From Flavobacteriales bacterium CG_4_9_14_3_um_filter_32_8 (GTDB lineage Bacteria; Bacteroidota; Bacteroidia; Flavobacteriales_E; Vicingaceae), in assembly GCA_002790175.1 (NCBI GenBank), contig PFUQ01000141.1:1-9899 (forward strand): 9,899 bases of DNA. The letters are read 5' to 3'. Numbering within the stretch: the stretch's first letter is position 1; the number at the start of each line of letters is the position of its first letter. The notes beneath the pieces are model-generated. The model ran no database searches. It had not been told where the DNA came from and was given only the letters and a program-made list of their open reading frames with translations. Made by a program: the position numbers and the translations under genes. Of this stretch, positions 1-6,718 are shown one piece after another.

Positions 1-781
1 TTACATGCCAATATTTGAGCATGTTTTTCATAGTGGTTAAGCGGTCAATTTTACGGTTTAATGAAATTTCGCTTTGGAGTATTTGCATTATTTTTTTGTA
101 GCCACTTTTGTCGATATTACTATTTTTTAATAATGTTTCTGCTCTTCGAATAGATTTTTTATCGTCGAAATAATTTTTAAAATAGTTGGTGATAAAGTTG
201 CCTTGTAAAACCTCAATTTTCTTTTTTGTCAACTCTATAATTTCACGATAACTCGATTCATCTAGGTTTGCTGTAGTGTTTAATATTCCACCAACATCTG
301 TTTTTAGGTTTTTAACTTCAGTTAAACTTAATTCTCTACCTTCAATGGTTCTAGGTATTTGAATGTAAATAAATCGACCAACAATTCCACTTAAAAAAAC
401 AGCAACCATGCTCCAAAAACTAATGGAAACTACCCCTCCAAATTTAAAGGAAGTATGAAAAAGTACCATGATTGGACCGACAGTACACAAAAAGATATGG
501 AACTCCAACCAATGTTTTAAATAACCAAAATGGGCAAAGTATTTCACTCGTTTTCTAATCATATATATGGAAACACCAATAATGATTAAAAGAGTTCCAA
601 TAATACCTATACCATGTCCAAAAATACCACTTGGTTTAAGCGATTGGTAATCGGGATGAAAAAATCGTTCTTCAATATTAACTTGGTAGTACGACAAACC
701 CTTAAACAAAAGATAAAAAAACACAAAAAAAGTAATGGCTACTAGCGTTGCAATATATATATTATGACCTATTTTAGACAT
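1..781 (-). CDS. Multi-helix membrane protein, probable b-type heme binder (partial, C-terminus off window)
   Basis: The frame opens with ATG at 781-779 and stays open for 260 codons to the left edge, so the C-terminus is missing. Visible hydrophobic helices lie at about residues 8-29, 53-75, 94-112 and 117-140. A charged, largely soluble stretch follows (about 141-255), and a new segment begins with W258-H259-V260. The third helix carries H95 and H109 in an H-x13-H arrangement. That spacing is known from cytochrome b and ferric-reductase-type proteins, where the pair binds two hemes; H56 and H259 could be partner ligands. The stretch after helix 4 reads GRFIYIQIPR, then a polar region. Family knowledge suggests membrane electron transfer, but I cannot name the family, and heme binding is inferred from histidine spacing only. 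It is the leftmost minus-strand gene, with no close upstream partner. Confidence 0.75.
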   Translation of the reverse strand, partial: MSKIGHNIYIATLVAITFFVFFYLLFKGLSYYQVNIEERFFHPDYQSLKPSGIFGHGIGIIGTLLIIIGVSIYMIRKRVKYFAHFGYLKHWLEFHIFLCTVGPIMVLFHTSFKFGGVVSISFWSMVAVFLSGIVGRFIYIQIPRTIEGRELSLTEVKNLKTDVGGILNTTANLDESSYREIIELTKKKIEVLQGNFITNYFKNYFDDKKSIRRAETLLKNSNIDKSGYKKIMQILQSEISLNRKIDRLTTMKNMLKYWHV

Positions 782-1040
782 ACTTAAAAAGAAGTGATTT
801 ACACAATGGTAAAAGTAACCTCAAATTTCGGATTGTAAAGTTAGTTTTAGCCTTTCTTTGTTTTTTTTAATGATTAATGCAACAAAAAATGAATTGTATA
901 TCAAAGCCACTTAATGATAATCAAGTTTCATTAAGTTATCAAACTCTTTGTTATAAAGTTCACAATTATTTACAATACGTTTTGCTAATTTATGTTTACT
1001 AGGTTGAATAGAATTTGCCAATTAATATTAATGTAAATAT

Positions 1041-1071
1041 GTTGCTCAATATTAAAGCAACTTTTTATTTT
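1041..1071 (+). terminator. Weak terminator-like hairpin
   Basis: GTTGCT (1041-1046) and AGCAAC (1056-1061) form a 6-bp stem around a 9-base loop, followed on the plus strand by TTTTTATTTT. No plus-strand gene ends just before it. The T-run is poor on the minus strand, where it would follow the broken regulator. It may be chance. Confidence 0.2.
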
Positions 1072-1076
1072 AACAG

Positions 1077-1090
1077 TTGACATTTGTCAA
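1077..1090. promoter_or_regulatory. Inverted repeat TTGACA-TT-TGTCAA, possible Crp/Fnr-type operator
   Basis: A perfect 6-bp inverted repeat with a 2-base centre. It can also be read as TTGAC-N4-GTCAA, the half-site spacing used by Fnr-type regulators (TTGAT-N4-ATCAA in E. coli). It lies 36 bases beyond the stop codon of the broken Crp/Fnr gene and about 300 bases upstream of the membrane protein gene. A regulatory role is inferred from symmetry and neighbourhood only. Confidence 0.25.
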
Positions 1091-1125
1091 ATAATGAATG
1101 AATGTTGAATAACTTTAAAGAAATC

Positions 1126-1752
1126 TTATTTATCCAACAATAGATTTTTTCTAATTCTACTCAAAGTTTCGAGGCGAATACCTAAAAATGATGCAATATG
1201 ACTGAGTTGAATGTGGTTCATAAGCTTTGGATAATTGGATTCAAAAAATAGGTATTTTTCTTTTGCAGTTAAACATTGCAACATTTTAATTCGCTCTTCC
1301 AACTCAATTCTATGGTTATTTATAATTTGAGAATTGATAGGGGAAAGAATAGGATTTTCACTCATTATTTTCCAATAATTATCTCTTTTTATGCGACAAA
1401 TACTTGAATTTTCTAATGCTTCGAATGTTTCTGTTGATTTAACAGAATTAATAAACCCTTTTACATTGGTAAAAAATTCATCTTCTTGAAAAATGTGATG
1501 GAAACTTCATCGCCTTTTTCTCGGGTATAAAAACTTCTAAATAATCCCGAATTTAAATAAAAAAGCTCGTTACAAGAATTTCCTTCCTTTACTAAAATAG
1601 CTCCCTTTTCAATTGCTGTTATTTCCACTACAGTTGATATCAGTTTTTTAATAGCATCTGAAATTTTGATATGTGTTGCTAAGTTTTGAATTAATAGATA
1701 AGATATTGCACGTGAATCGCTTATCGTAACTTGCTTTTTAATAATTTCGCAT
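1126..1752 (-). pseudogene. Crp/Fnr-family transcription regulator, frameshifted and without a clear start
   Basis: Two adjacent minus-strand frames together make one Crp/Fnr-type regulator of about 200 residues, the normal family length. The upstream frame holds the cyclic-nucleotide-binding-like beta-barrel (EKGAILVKEGNSCNELFYLNSG, then EVSITFF). It then runs into a stop. The downstream frame holds the rest of the barrel, the connecting helix and a C-terminal winged HTH (HIASFLGIRLETLSRIRKNL), which is very typical of Bacteroidota members. Adding one base to the five-A run at 1489-1493 (plus strand) joins them as ITFFQEDEFFTNVKGF with no further break until the stop at 1128-1126. No ATG, GTG or TTG lies in frame near the N-terminus. 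An ATG at 1752-1750 would join the frame only if one T were removed, giving MRNYKKQV. The left boundary is firm and the start is a guess. A sequencing error in the homopolymer, or a phase-variable switch, are alternatives to decay. Confidence 0.8.
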
Positions 1753-1770
1753 TTCTTAAAAAAAACCGAT

Positions 1771-3408
1771 ATGATATCTGTAGATGCAATAGGAGTGGAG
1801 TTTAGTGGGCAAACCTTGTTTAGTGATGTAACATTTGCCATTAACGACAATGATAAAATTGCCTTGATGGGCAAAAATGGTGCAGGTAAATCTACCATCA
1901 TGCAAATTATTGTAGGCTTGCAAAAACCAACTAGAGGAAATGTTCGTTGTCCGAAAGATGCCGTAATTGCTTATTTACCACAGCATTTATTAACAGACGA
2001 TAATTGCACCGTTTTTGAAGAAACAGCAAAAGCTTTTCGTCAGATTTTTGAGATGCGAGATGAAATAGATCGTCTAAACAAGGAGTTGGAAACTCGTACC
2101 GATTATGATTCGGATGCTTACATGAAAATCATAGAAAAGGTAACTACGTTGGGAGAGAAATATTATTCGATAGAAGAAATTAATTATGATTCGGAAGTGG
2201 AAAAAGCATTGCAAGGTTTAGGATTTAAACGTTCCGATTTTACAAGACCAACCAACGAATTTAGTGGGGGCTGGAGAATGCGAATTGAATTGGCAAAAAT
2301 TTTACTGCAAAAGCCAGATTTAATTTTATTGGACGAGCCCACCAATCACGTTGACATTGAATCTGTTGTTTGGTTAGAGAATTTTTTAATCAACAAAGCC
2401 AAAGCGGTTATCGTTATTTCTCATGATAAAGCATTTATCGATAATGTGACCAACCGAACCATTGAAGTGACGATGGGAAGAATTTACGATTACAAAGCGA
2501 ACTACACCCACTATTTACAATTGAGAGCCGACAGGCGTTTGCACCAAATAAAAGCATACAAGGAACAGCAAAAATTTATTGCCGATAACATGGCGTTTAT
2601 CGAGCGTTTTAAAGGTACTTATTCTAAAACTAATCAGGTAACTTCTCGAGAACGAATGTTAGAAAAATTGCAAATTATAGAGATTGATGAGGTAGATAAT
2701 TCAGCTTTAAAATTACGCTTTGCACCAGCTCAACGTTCGGGTGATTATCCAGTTGTGGCTCGTGATTTATGCAAAAGTTATGGAGGACATATAGTTTTTA
2801 AAAATGCCAACATGAGTATAGAAAGAGGACAGAAGGTTTCTTTTGTTGGGCGAAATGGGGAAGGAAAATCGACCATGATAAAAATAATTATGGGTGAAAT
2901 TGATTTTGAAGGAAAATGCGATTTGGGACACAATTCCAAAGTGGGTTATTTTGCACAAAATCAAGCTTCGTTATTGGATGGAGATTTAACAGTTTTTCAA
3001 ACGGTAGATGAAGTAGCGGAAGGAGAAATTCGGACTCAAATAAAAAATATTTTAGGTCGTTTTATGTTTAGTGGCGACGACATTGATAAAAAAGTAAGCA
3101 TCCTTTCGGGAGGAGAAAGAACCCGTTTGGCAATGGTTAAATTACTGTTAGAACCTGTTAATTTGTTAATTTTAGATGAGCCAACCAATCATTTAGACTT
3201 AAAATCGAAAGATGTACTGAAAGAGGCTTTGTTGGCTTTTGATGGCACATTAATTTTGGTTTCTCACGATCGGGATTTTTTACAAGGTTTAGCCGAAAAA
3301 GTGTTTGAATTTAAAAACCAACGAGTTATTGAACATTTTGAAACTATCGATGATTTCTTAGTTCGTAACAGAATAGAAAATTTAAAGGAAATTGAGTTGA
3401 AAGGATAA
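1771..3408 (+). CDS. ABC-F family ATP-binding protein (ribosome-associated type)
   Basis: A 545-residue protein with two ABC ATPase domains in tandem and no membrane segments, the hallmark of the ABC-F family. Family members act on the ribosome (translation factors or antibiotic-resistance protection) rather than in transport. Domain 1 has Walker A GKNGAGKST (34-42), signature FSGGW (about 165) and Walker B LILLDEPTNHVD (about 185). The charged inter-domain linker (about 240-310) corresponds to the tRNA-site interaction motif. Domain 2 has Walker A GRNGEGKST (about 360), signature LSGGERTR (about 445) and Walker B LLILDEPTNHLD (about 465). All catalytic motifs look intact. It ends soon after domain 2, without the long C-terminal coiled coil of Uup. 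ATG at 1771 fits the family N-terminus (MISVD). The subfamily and any drug target cannot be read from the sequence. It stands alone on the plus strand, with its start about 18 bp from the likely start of the divergent broken regulator, leaving almost no room for separate promoters. Confidence 0.95.
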   Translation: MISVDAIGVEFSGQTLFSDVTFAINDNDKIALMGKNGAGKSTIMQIIVGLQKPTRGNVRCPKDAVIAYLPQHLLTDDNCTVFEETAKAFRQIFEMRDEIDRLNKELETRTDYDSDAYMKIIEKVTTLGEKYYSIEEINYDSEVEKALQGLGFKRSDFTRPTNEFSGGWRMRIELAKILLQKPDLILLDEPTNHVDIESVVWLENFLINKAKAVIVISHDKAFIDNVTNRTIEVTMGRIYDYKANYTHYLQLRADRRLHQIKAYKEQQKFIADNMAFIERFKGTYSKTNQVTSRERMLEKLQIIEIDEVDNSALKLRFAPAQRSGDYPVVARDLCKSYGGHIVFKNANMSIERGQKVSFVGRNGEGKSTMIKIIMGEIDFEGKCDLGHNSKVGYFAQNQASLLDGDLTVFQTVDEVAEGEIRTQIKNILGRFMFSGDDIDKKVSILSGGERTRLAMVKLLLEPVNLLILDEPTNHLDLKSKDVLKEALLAFDGTLILVSHDRDFLQGLAEKVFEFKNQRVIEHFETIDDFLVRNRIENLKEIELKG

Positions 3409-3468
3409 TACTAGAAAGTGGGTAAATAAAAAGTTGAAGGAGTTAAAAAGTTAACAGACTATATTTTT

Positions 3469-3540
3469 TGTCACACTGAGAAATGTCATCCTGATTCTGT
3501 TTATACTGAGCGTAGCCGAAGTAAAGGATTATCGAAGTAT
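3469..3540. repeat. Degenerate dispersed-repeat sequence (CTGAGCGTAGCCGAAG type)
   Basis: The spacer after the ABC-F gene contains TGTCACACTGAG (3469-3480), TGTCATCCTGA (3484-3494) and CTGAGCGTAGCCGAAG (3506-3521). Such phrases occur widely as intergenic repeats in Bacteroidota, from my general knowledge. ATACT (3503-3507) and AGTAT (3536-3540) bracket the last part as inverted ends. It looks like worn copies of a REP-like repeat, and a third trace, TACACTGAG, sits near 3621-3629. It is non-coding: the frame that crosses it has no start codon. Confidence 0.45.
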
Positions 3541-3657
3541 AGAACAAAATTGGCTGGTAAAAAACCACTTTCTCGTCGTCAGTTAGCAGCATAACGCTTA
3601 GTAATTTTTATTTTAACATACTACACTGAGATTGGGTGTTAGTGTTTCGTTGTTTAT

Positions 3658-3876
3658 TTAGTCTTGCTTTGTCCTATTAATAATGTCATCCCAAAGTTCT
3701 CGCATATTCGGGGTGATAGTCCAACACAAAGAAATGTTTTCTTCTTCAAAGTATGACCATGTCATAATATTACCAAAAATGTTTATAGGTCTGACAAAAC
3801 CATCCTTATCCACCAAATTTGGGTAGATATGGCTGATAAACGACTTATTGCTAATCAAATGTATTAAAATCATCAT
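3658..3876 (-). CDS. Small hypothetical protein, 72 residues
   Basis: I do not recognise this protein. The frame starts with two ATG codons at 3876-3871 and ends with TAA at 3658. The product has a hydrophobic-mixed N-terminus (MMILIHLI). Its central and C-terminal parts look like a genuine folded protein, rich in tryptophan and acidic residues (VRPINIFGNIMTWSYFEEEN, then SLCWTITPNMRELWDDI). No signal peptide or membrane helix is evident. It lies 31 bases after the DppC-like permease stop on the same strand, so it could be the last, poorly conserved gene of that operon. Its start codon overlaps an 18-bp palindrome repeated elsewhere in the window, so it may instead be the 3' part of a gene cut off by the repeat. 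A role in peptide transport is not supported. Confidence 0.45.
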   Translation of the reverse strand: MMILIHLISNKSFISHIYPNLVDKDGFVRPINIFGNIMTWSYFEEENISLCWTITPNMRELWDDIINRTKQD

Positions 3877-3892
3877 CAGTCAGCTGACTGAT
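3875..3892. repeat. Perfect 18-bp palindrome, copy 1 of a palindromic repeat
   Basis: ATCAGTCAGCTGACTGAT is its own reverse complement. A second copy at 9672-9689 matches at 15 of 18 positions, and one pair of differences keeps the pairing intact. It sits between the DppC-like stop (3908) and the small hypothetical ORF, overlapping that ORF's ATG. On the minus strand it is followed by GATGATTTT, which is a poor T-tract, so a terminator role is weak. A REP-like dispersed repeat is the better reading. Confidence 0.55.
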
Positions 3893-3907
3893 AATATTTG
3901 GTAAACT

Positions 3908-5269
3908 TTATTGTTTCAGCTTAGGATTCATTGCATCGGTTAATCCTTCACCAATTAAATTGTAAATGGTAACCGTAATAAATATGGCAAATCCGGGGAA
4001 GATGGCTAACCACCATGCTGATGCGTCTTGTCGGGCTGCAGCTAATAACGAACCCCAAGTGATGGTTTCGGCTGGAACTCCGATGCCGATAAATGACAAA
4101 GTGGATTCAATTAAAATTGCAGATGCTATACCAAAAGCAATGGAAATTAAGATTGGCGACAAAGCATTGGGCAAAGCATGTTTGATAATAATCCTAAACT
4201 CTTTATAACCTAGTGCTTTTGCAGCTTCGATGTATTCGAGATTTCTAATGCGTAATAATTCTGCTCTTGTAAATCTGGCAATTCCTGTCCATGTGGTTAA
4301 TCCAATTATCATCATCACCATAAAAATAGAGGGTTTTGCTACCACAGCCGCAATAGAAATAATTAAAAATAAACGAGGAATGGAAACAACTACTTCTATT
4401 AACCTACTTATTATTATATCAACTGGAATAGTAATTGGCTGAAAAAGAAAAGGTATTTTTTTAAGAAGAAATGAAAAGAATTGAAACACCAATAGGATTC
4501 CCAAAAATAGGAGAATGCTGATAATCAGTTCAAGCAGAAAATTTCCAAATGAATTTCCTAAAGCATCGGCAAGTACGTATGCTCGTGCTCCAAAAGCATA
4601 AAATAGGGCAATCACAAAACCAACGCTATACAAAATAATAGAGGAAATGCTCATTTTTAATTGATCATCACCATAATAACCTGCAATGGCACCAAAAAAT
4701 ATTCCAATTAAAGCAGCAATTCCCATAGAAATAATTCCCACCAACAACGCAATTCTTGTCCCATGTATCATTCCAGCTAAAACATCATGACCTAAGGCAT
4801 CAGTTCCTAACCAATGTTTCCATTTTTTTGAAATTACTTGTTGTTCATCAAATGGACTAACTGAAGTGTTTAAAAAGTCAATATTTTTAGGAAGGTAAGG
4901 AATTAAAGGCAATATTTTCCATTCATAATTTAGTTCTTTCCACGAAACATTAACCAGTTCTTTGTCCCATTTGGAGAGTCCTAAATCAACAACATATTCT
5001 TTAAAAATAGGGAAGTAAATGTTTCCATTGTATTTTACAGCAATTGGCTTTTCATTGGCTAAAAAATCAGCAAGAATTGCAATGATTATAAATAGATAAA
5101 CGATTCTTAGCGACCAAACGGCAATTTTATTTTTTTGAAATTGTTTCTTAACAACTCTCCAATAACTTTCATTTTCTTTTCCAGTAAATTCTTCGCGTTC
5201 ATTAGAAAGATGAAGGGCTTTTTCTTCCTTTACTTTTGTTCTGAATACTATGGATTTTATAAAGTTCAC
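3908..5269 (-). CDS. DppC/OppC-like peptide ABC transporter permease, enlarged
   Basis: Inner-membrane subunit of an oligopeptide/dipeptide-type importer (BPD_transp_1 family). The start is GTG at 5269-5267, just three bases after the upstream permease stop, with no ATG nearby in frame. A cytoplasmic N-terminus of about 50 residues precedes helix 1 (about 51-70). A long external loop (71-150) leads to the family motif GTDALGHDVLAGMIHGTRIAL (156-175). The EAA coupling loop, which docks on the ATPase, is at about 345-372 (YIEAAKALGY, KHALPNALSP). The C-terminus LIGEGLTDAMNPKLK is classic. Length is 453 residues against about 300 for typical DppC. The excess is the long loop plus a segment at about 205-282 carrying two extra hydrophobic helices (about 211-231 and 243-268), placed where helices 2 and 3 are normally adjacent. 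The partners would be the DppB-like permease and binding protein just upstream; no ATPase gene follows. Confidence 0.92.
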   Translation of the reverse strand: MNFIKSIVFRTKVKEEKALHLSNEREEFTGKENESYWRVVKKQFQKNKIAVWSLRIVYLFIIIAILADFLANEKPIAVKYNGNIYFPIFKEYVVDLGLSKWDKELVNVSWKELNYEWKILPLIPYLPKNIDFLNTSVSPFDEQQVISKKWKHWLGTDALGHDVLAGMIHGTRIALLVGIISMGIAALIGIFFGAIAGYYGDDQLKMSISSIILYSVGFVIALFYAFGARAYVLADALGNSFGNFLLELIISILLFLGILLVFQFFSFLLKKIPFLFQPITIPVDIIISRLIEVVVSIPRLFLIISIAAVVAKPSIFMVMMIIGLTTWTGIARFTRAELLRIRNLEYIEAAKALGYKEFRIIIKHALPNALSPILISIAFGIASAILIESTLSFIGIGVPAETITWGSLLAAARQDASAWWLAIFPGFAIFITVTIYNLIGEGLTDAMNPKLKQ

Positions 5270-5272
5270 CAG

Positions 5273-6697
5273 TTATTTTTTAATAGTAAATGAAATTCGT
5301 GGATCAATGTAAGCATACAAAATATCAGCAACTAAATTACCTATTAATGTTAAGATGGCGGTAAACATTAAAACGGTAAAAACAATGGGATAATCTCTGG
5401 CATATATGGCACTTAATGTTAATTGCCCCATGCCAGGAATAGAAAAAATGATTTCTATGATAAATGAACCAGAAATTGCCATTGGAAAAATGTTGGCAAA
5501 CAACGTAATGATAGGCATAAGTGAATTTTTAAAAGCGTGTTTCCAAACGACAACTCTTTTTTTAAGACCTTTTGCTTTTGCTGTTCGGATATAATCCAGT
5601 TCTAAAATATCCAACATTCCTCCTCTCATTTGTCGTGATATAAATGCAAAAGAAGCATAGGTTAAACAAAACAAGGGTAAAATAAGATGATAAGCTGTTT
5701 CCCAAAAACGATCCCAAAACGGAGCACCTTCAGAAAGACTACCCAAGCCAAAAGTAGGAAACCAATTTAATCCTCCACCACCTAAAAATTGAATTAACAA
5801 GGTTGCTACCCAAAAATTTGGTAACGAATACAATAGAAATAAACCAGTAGAAATTAATTTTTCGGAGGGTTTCCCTTTATCTATAGCCGATTTCACACCC
5901 AACGGAATGGCAATGAAGTAGGCGATGATAATGGAGGAAATACTCAATATCATCGACCATTTTAATGCATCTCCAATTTTAGAACTCACTGGTCTTTTAT
6001 CTTGAAATGAAATACCAAAATCTCCTTGAATGAATTTAGAAATCCATCGATGATATTGGTTGTTAAGTCCATACCAATAAATTACAGGAATATACTTATT
6101 TGCAACAGCTTTATCGATAAGTAGGTGATGGTAAGAATTGATAAAGTTGTTGAATTCGTTTTCACAATTTTTTTTAAGCAACCCATTTTGTAAAATGTTG
6201 AGTTCAATATTTTTGATGGTTGTACTTATTTTTTCTTCACTATAATTAGTGTACAACACATTTACAGCATCTTTTAATTTTCGAAGTGGAAGAGTTGATT
6301 CCTCGTTAATTTCTATTTCAACTATTTTGTTTTCTAATTTTTGGAGTGAATGGTAATAATCGGATACATTTTTCCATTTCCCATATTTATAAGATAACCG
6401 TTGTAACATTTCTCGATGTGCTTTTTTAGGAATTTTATAAAGGGTATCAGGGAAAGTAGCATTGGTAAATGAAAAATAAAATAGAGGTAAATCAAAACCC
6501 AATTCGTGCCTTTTGGTTTGGTATGTTTTTTCATTGGTTAGTTTTTCTCCAGAACTGCCATCGCCACCAACATTTTGATTGAGCATCGTTTCTACTGGGT
6601 CGCCAGGAGCGTTGATGCTAATGATAAAAGTAAATAAGGAAATAGCAAGTAAAGTAGGGATAAAAATGAATAGTCTTTTTAATAGGTAGGAAAACAT
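5273..6697 (-). CDS. DppB/OppB-like peptide ABC transporter permease with a large periplasmic insertion
   Basis: Second inner-membrane permease of the peptide-type importer. Helix 1 is at about 9-29 (LFIFIPTLLAISLFTFII), followed directly by the typical PGDPVE (31-36). The family's early motif LGFDLPL (66-72) should run almost at once into the GDFG motif. Here about 130 mostly charged residues (about 76-205, with helix-forming stretches such as LENKIVEIEINEE) intervene before IYWYG and FIQGDFGISFQDKRPV (222-237). The rest is standard: helices, the EAA loop (369-397: YIRTAKAKGLKKRVVVWKHA), FSIPGMGQL (418-426) and the terminal YAYIDPRI. Length is 474 against about 310-340 usually. The start is ATG at 6697, 21 bases after the binding protein stop, so all three genes read as one transcript. 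The insertion should face the periplasm, where the binding protein docks; that is inference from topology. Confidence 0.93.
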   Translation of the reverse strand: MFSYLLKRLFIFIPTLLAISLFTFIISINAPGDPVETMLNQNVGGDGSSGEKLTNEKTYQTKRHELGFDLPLFYFSFTNATFPDTLYKIPKKAHREMLQRLSYKYGKWKNVSDYYHSLQKLENKIVEIEINEESTLPLRKLKDAVNVLYTNYSEEKISTTIKNIELNILQNGLLKKNCENEFNNFINSYHHLLIDKAVANKYIPVIYWYGLNNQYHRWISKFIQGDFGISFQDKRPVSSKIGDALKWSMILSISSIIIAYFIAIPLGVKSAIDKGKPSEKLISTGLFLLYSLPNFWVATLLIQFLGGGGLNWFPTFGLGSLSEGAPFWDRFWETAYHLILPLFCLTYASFAFISRQMRGGMLDILELDYIRTAKAKGLKKRVVVWKHAFKNSLMPIITLFANIFPMAISGSFIIEIIFSIPGMGQLTLSAIYARDYPIVFTVLMFTAILTLIGNLVADILYAYIDPRISFTIKK

Positions 6698-6718
6698 AAC
6701 TATAAAACTAATAATTTT

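Larger units (their letters stand above)
782..1125. other. 344-base intergenic gap without a convincing gene
   Basis: AT-rich spacer between the membrane protein gene and the broken Crp/Fnr gene. It contains a 14-bp inverted repeat (1077-1090) and a weak hairpin with a T-run (1041-1071), listed separately. On the minus strand a 36-codon frame starting with TTG (1021-911) has amino-acid content that looks somewhat protein-like (ending in MKLDYH), but it directly follows a stop codon and has no recognisable domain. It may be the worn end of a lost gene. No RNA gene was seen. Confidence 0.5.

Noticed and set aside
911..1021. 36-codon minus-strand frame starting with TTG
   Set aside because: It directly follows a stop codon, is very short and shows no recognisable motif. 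It is kept only as a remark on the gap.
1753..1901. Extension of the regulator's minus-strand frame to an ATG inside the ABC-F gene
   Set aside because: This part is antisense to the well-supported N-terminus and Walker A region of the ABC-F protein, and its translation has no Crp/Fnr character.
3432..3593. Plus-strand open frame ending GKKPLSRRQLAA
   Set aside because: No start codon in frame, and it runs through degenerate repeat sequence. Probably chance.
3541..3600. Possible integron attC-like sequence around TTAGCAGCATAACGC
   Set aside because: The core sites do not fit the expected consensus, and there is no integrase or cassette array in the window.
3966..4442. Plus-strand frames antisense to the DppC-like permease
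   Set aside because: They mirror the conserved permease core; the permease motifs are clear on the other strand.
6334..6534. 66-codon minus-strand frame inside the DppB-like gene
   Set aside because: An alternative frame within the insertion of an intact permease gene, with no independent support.
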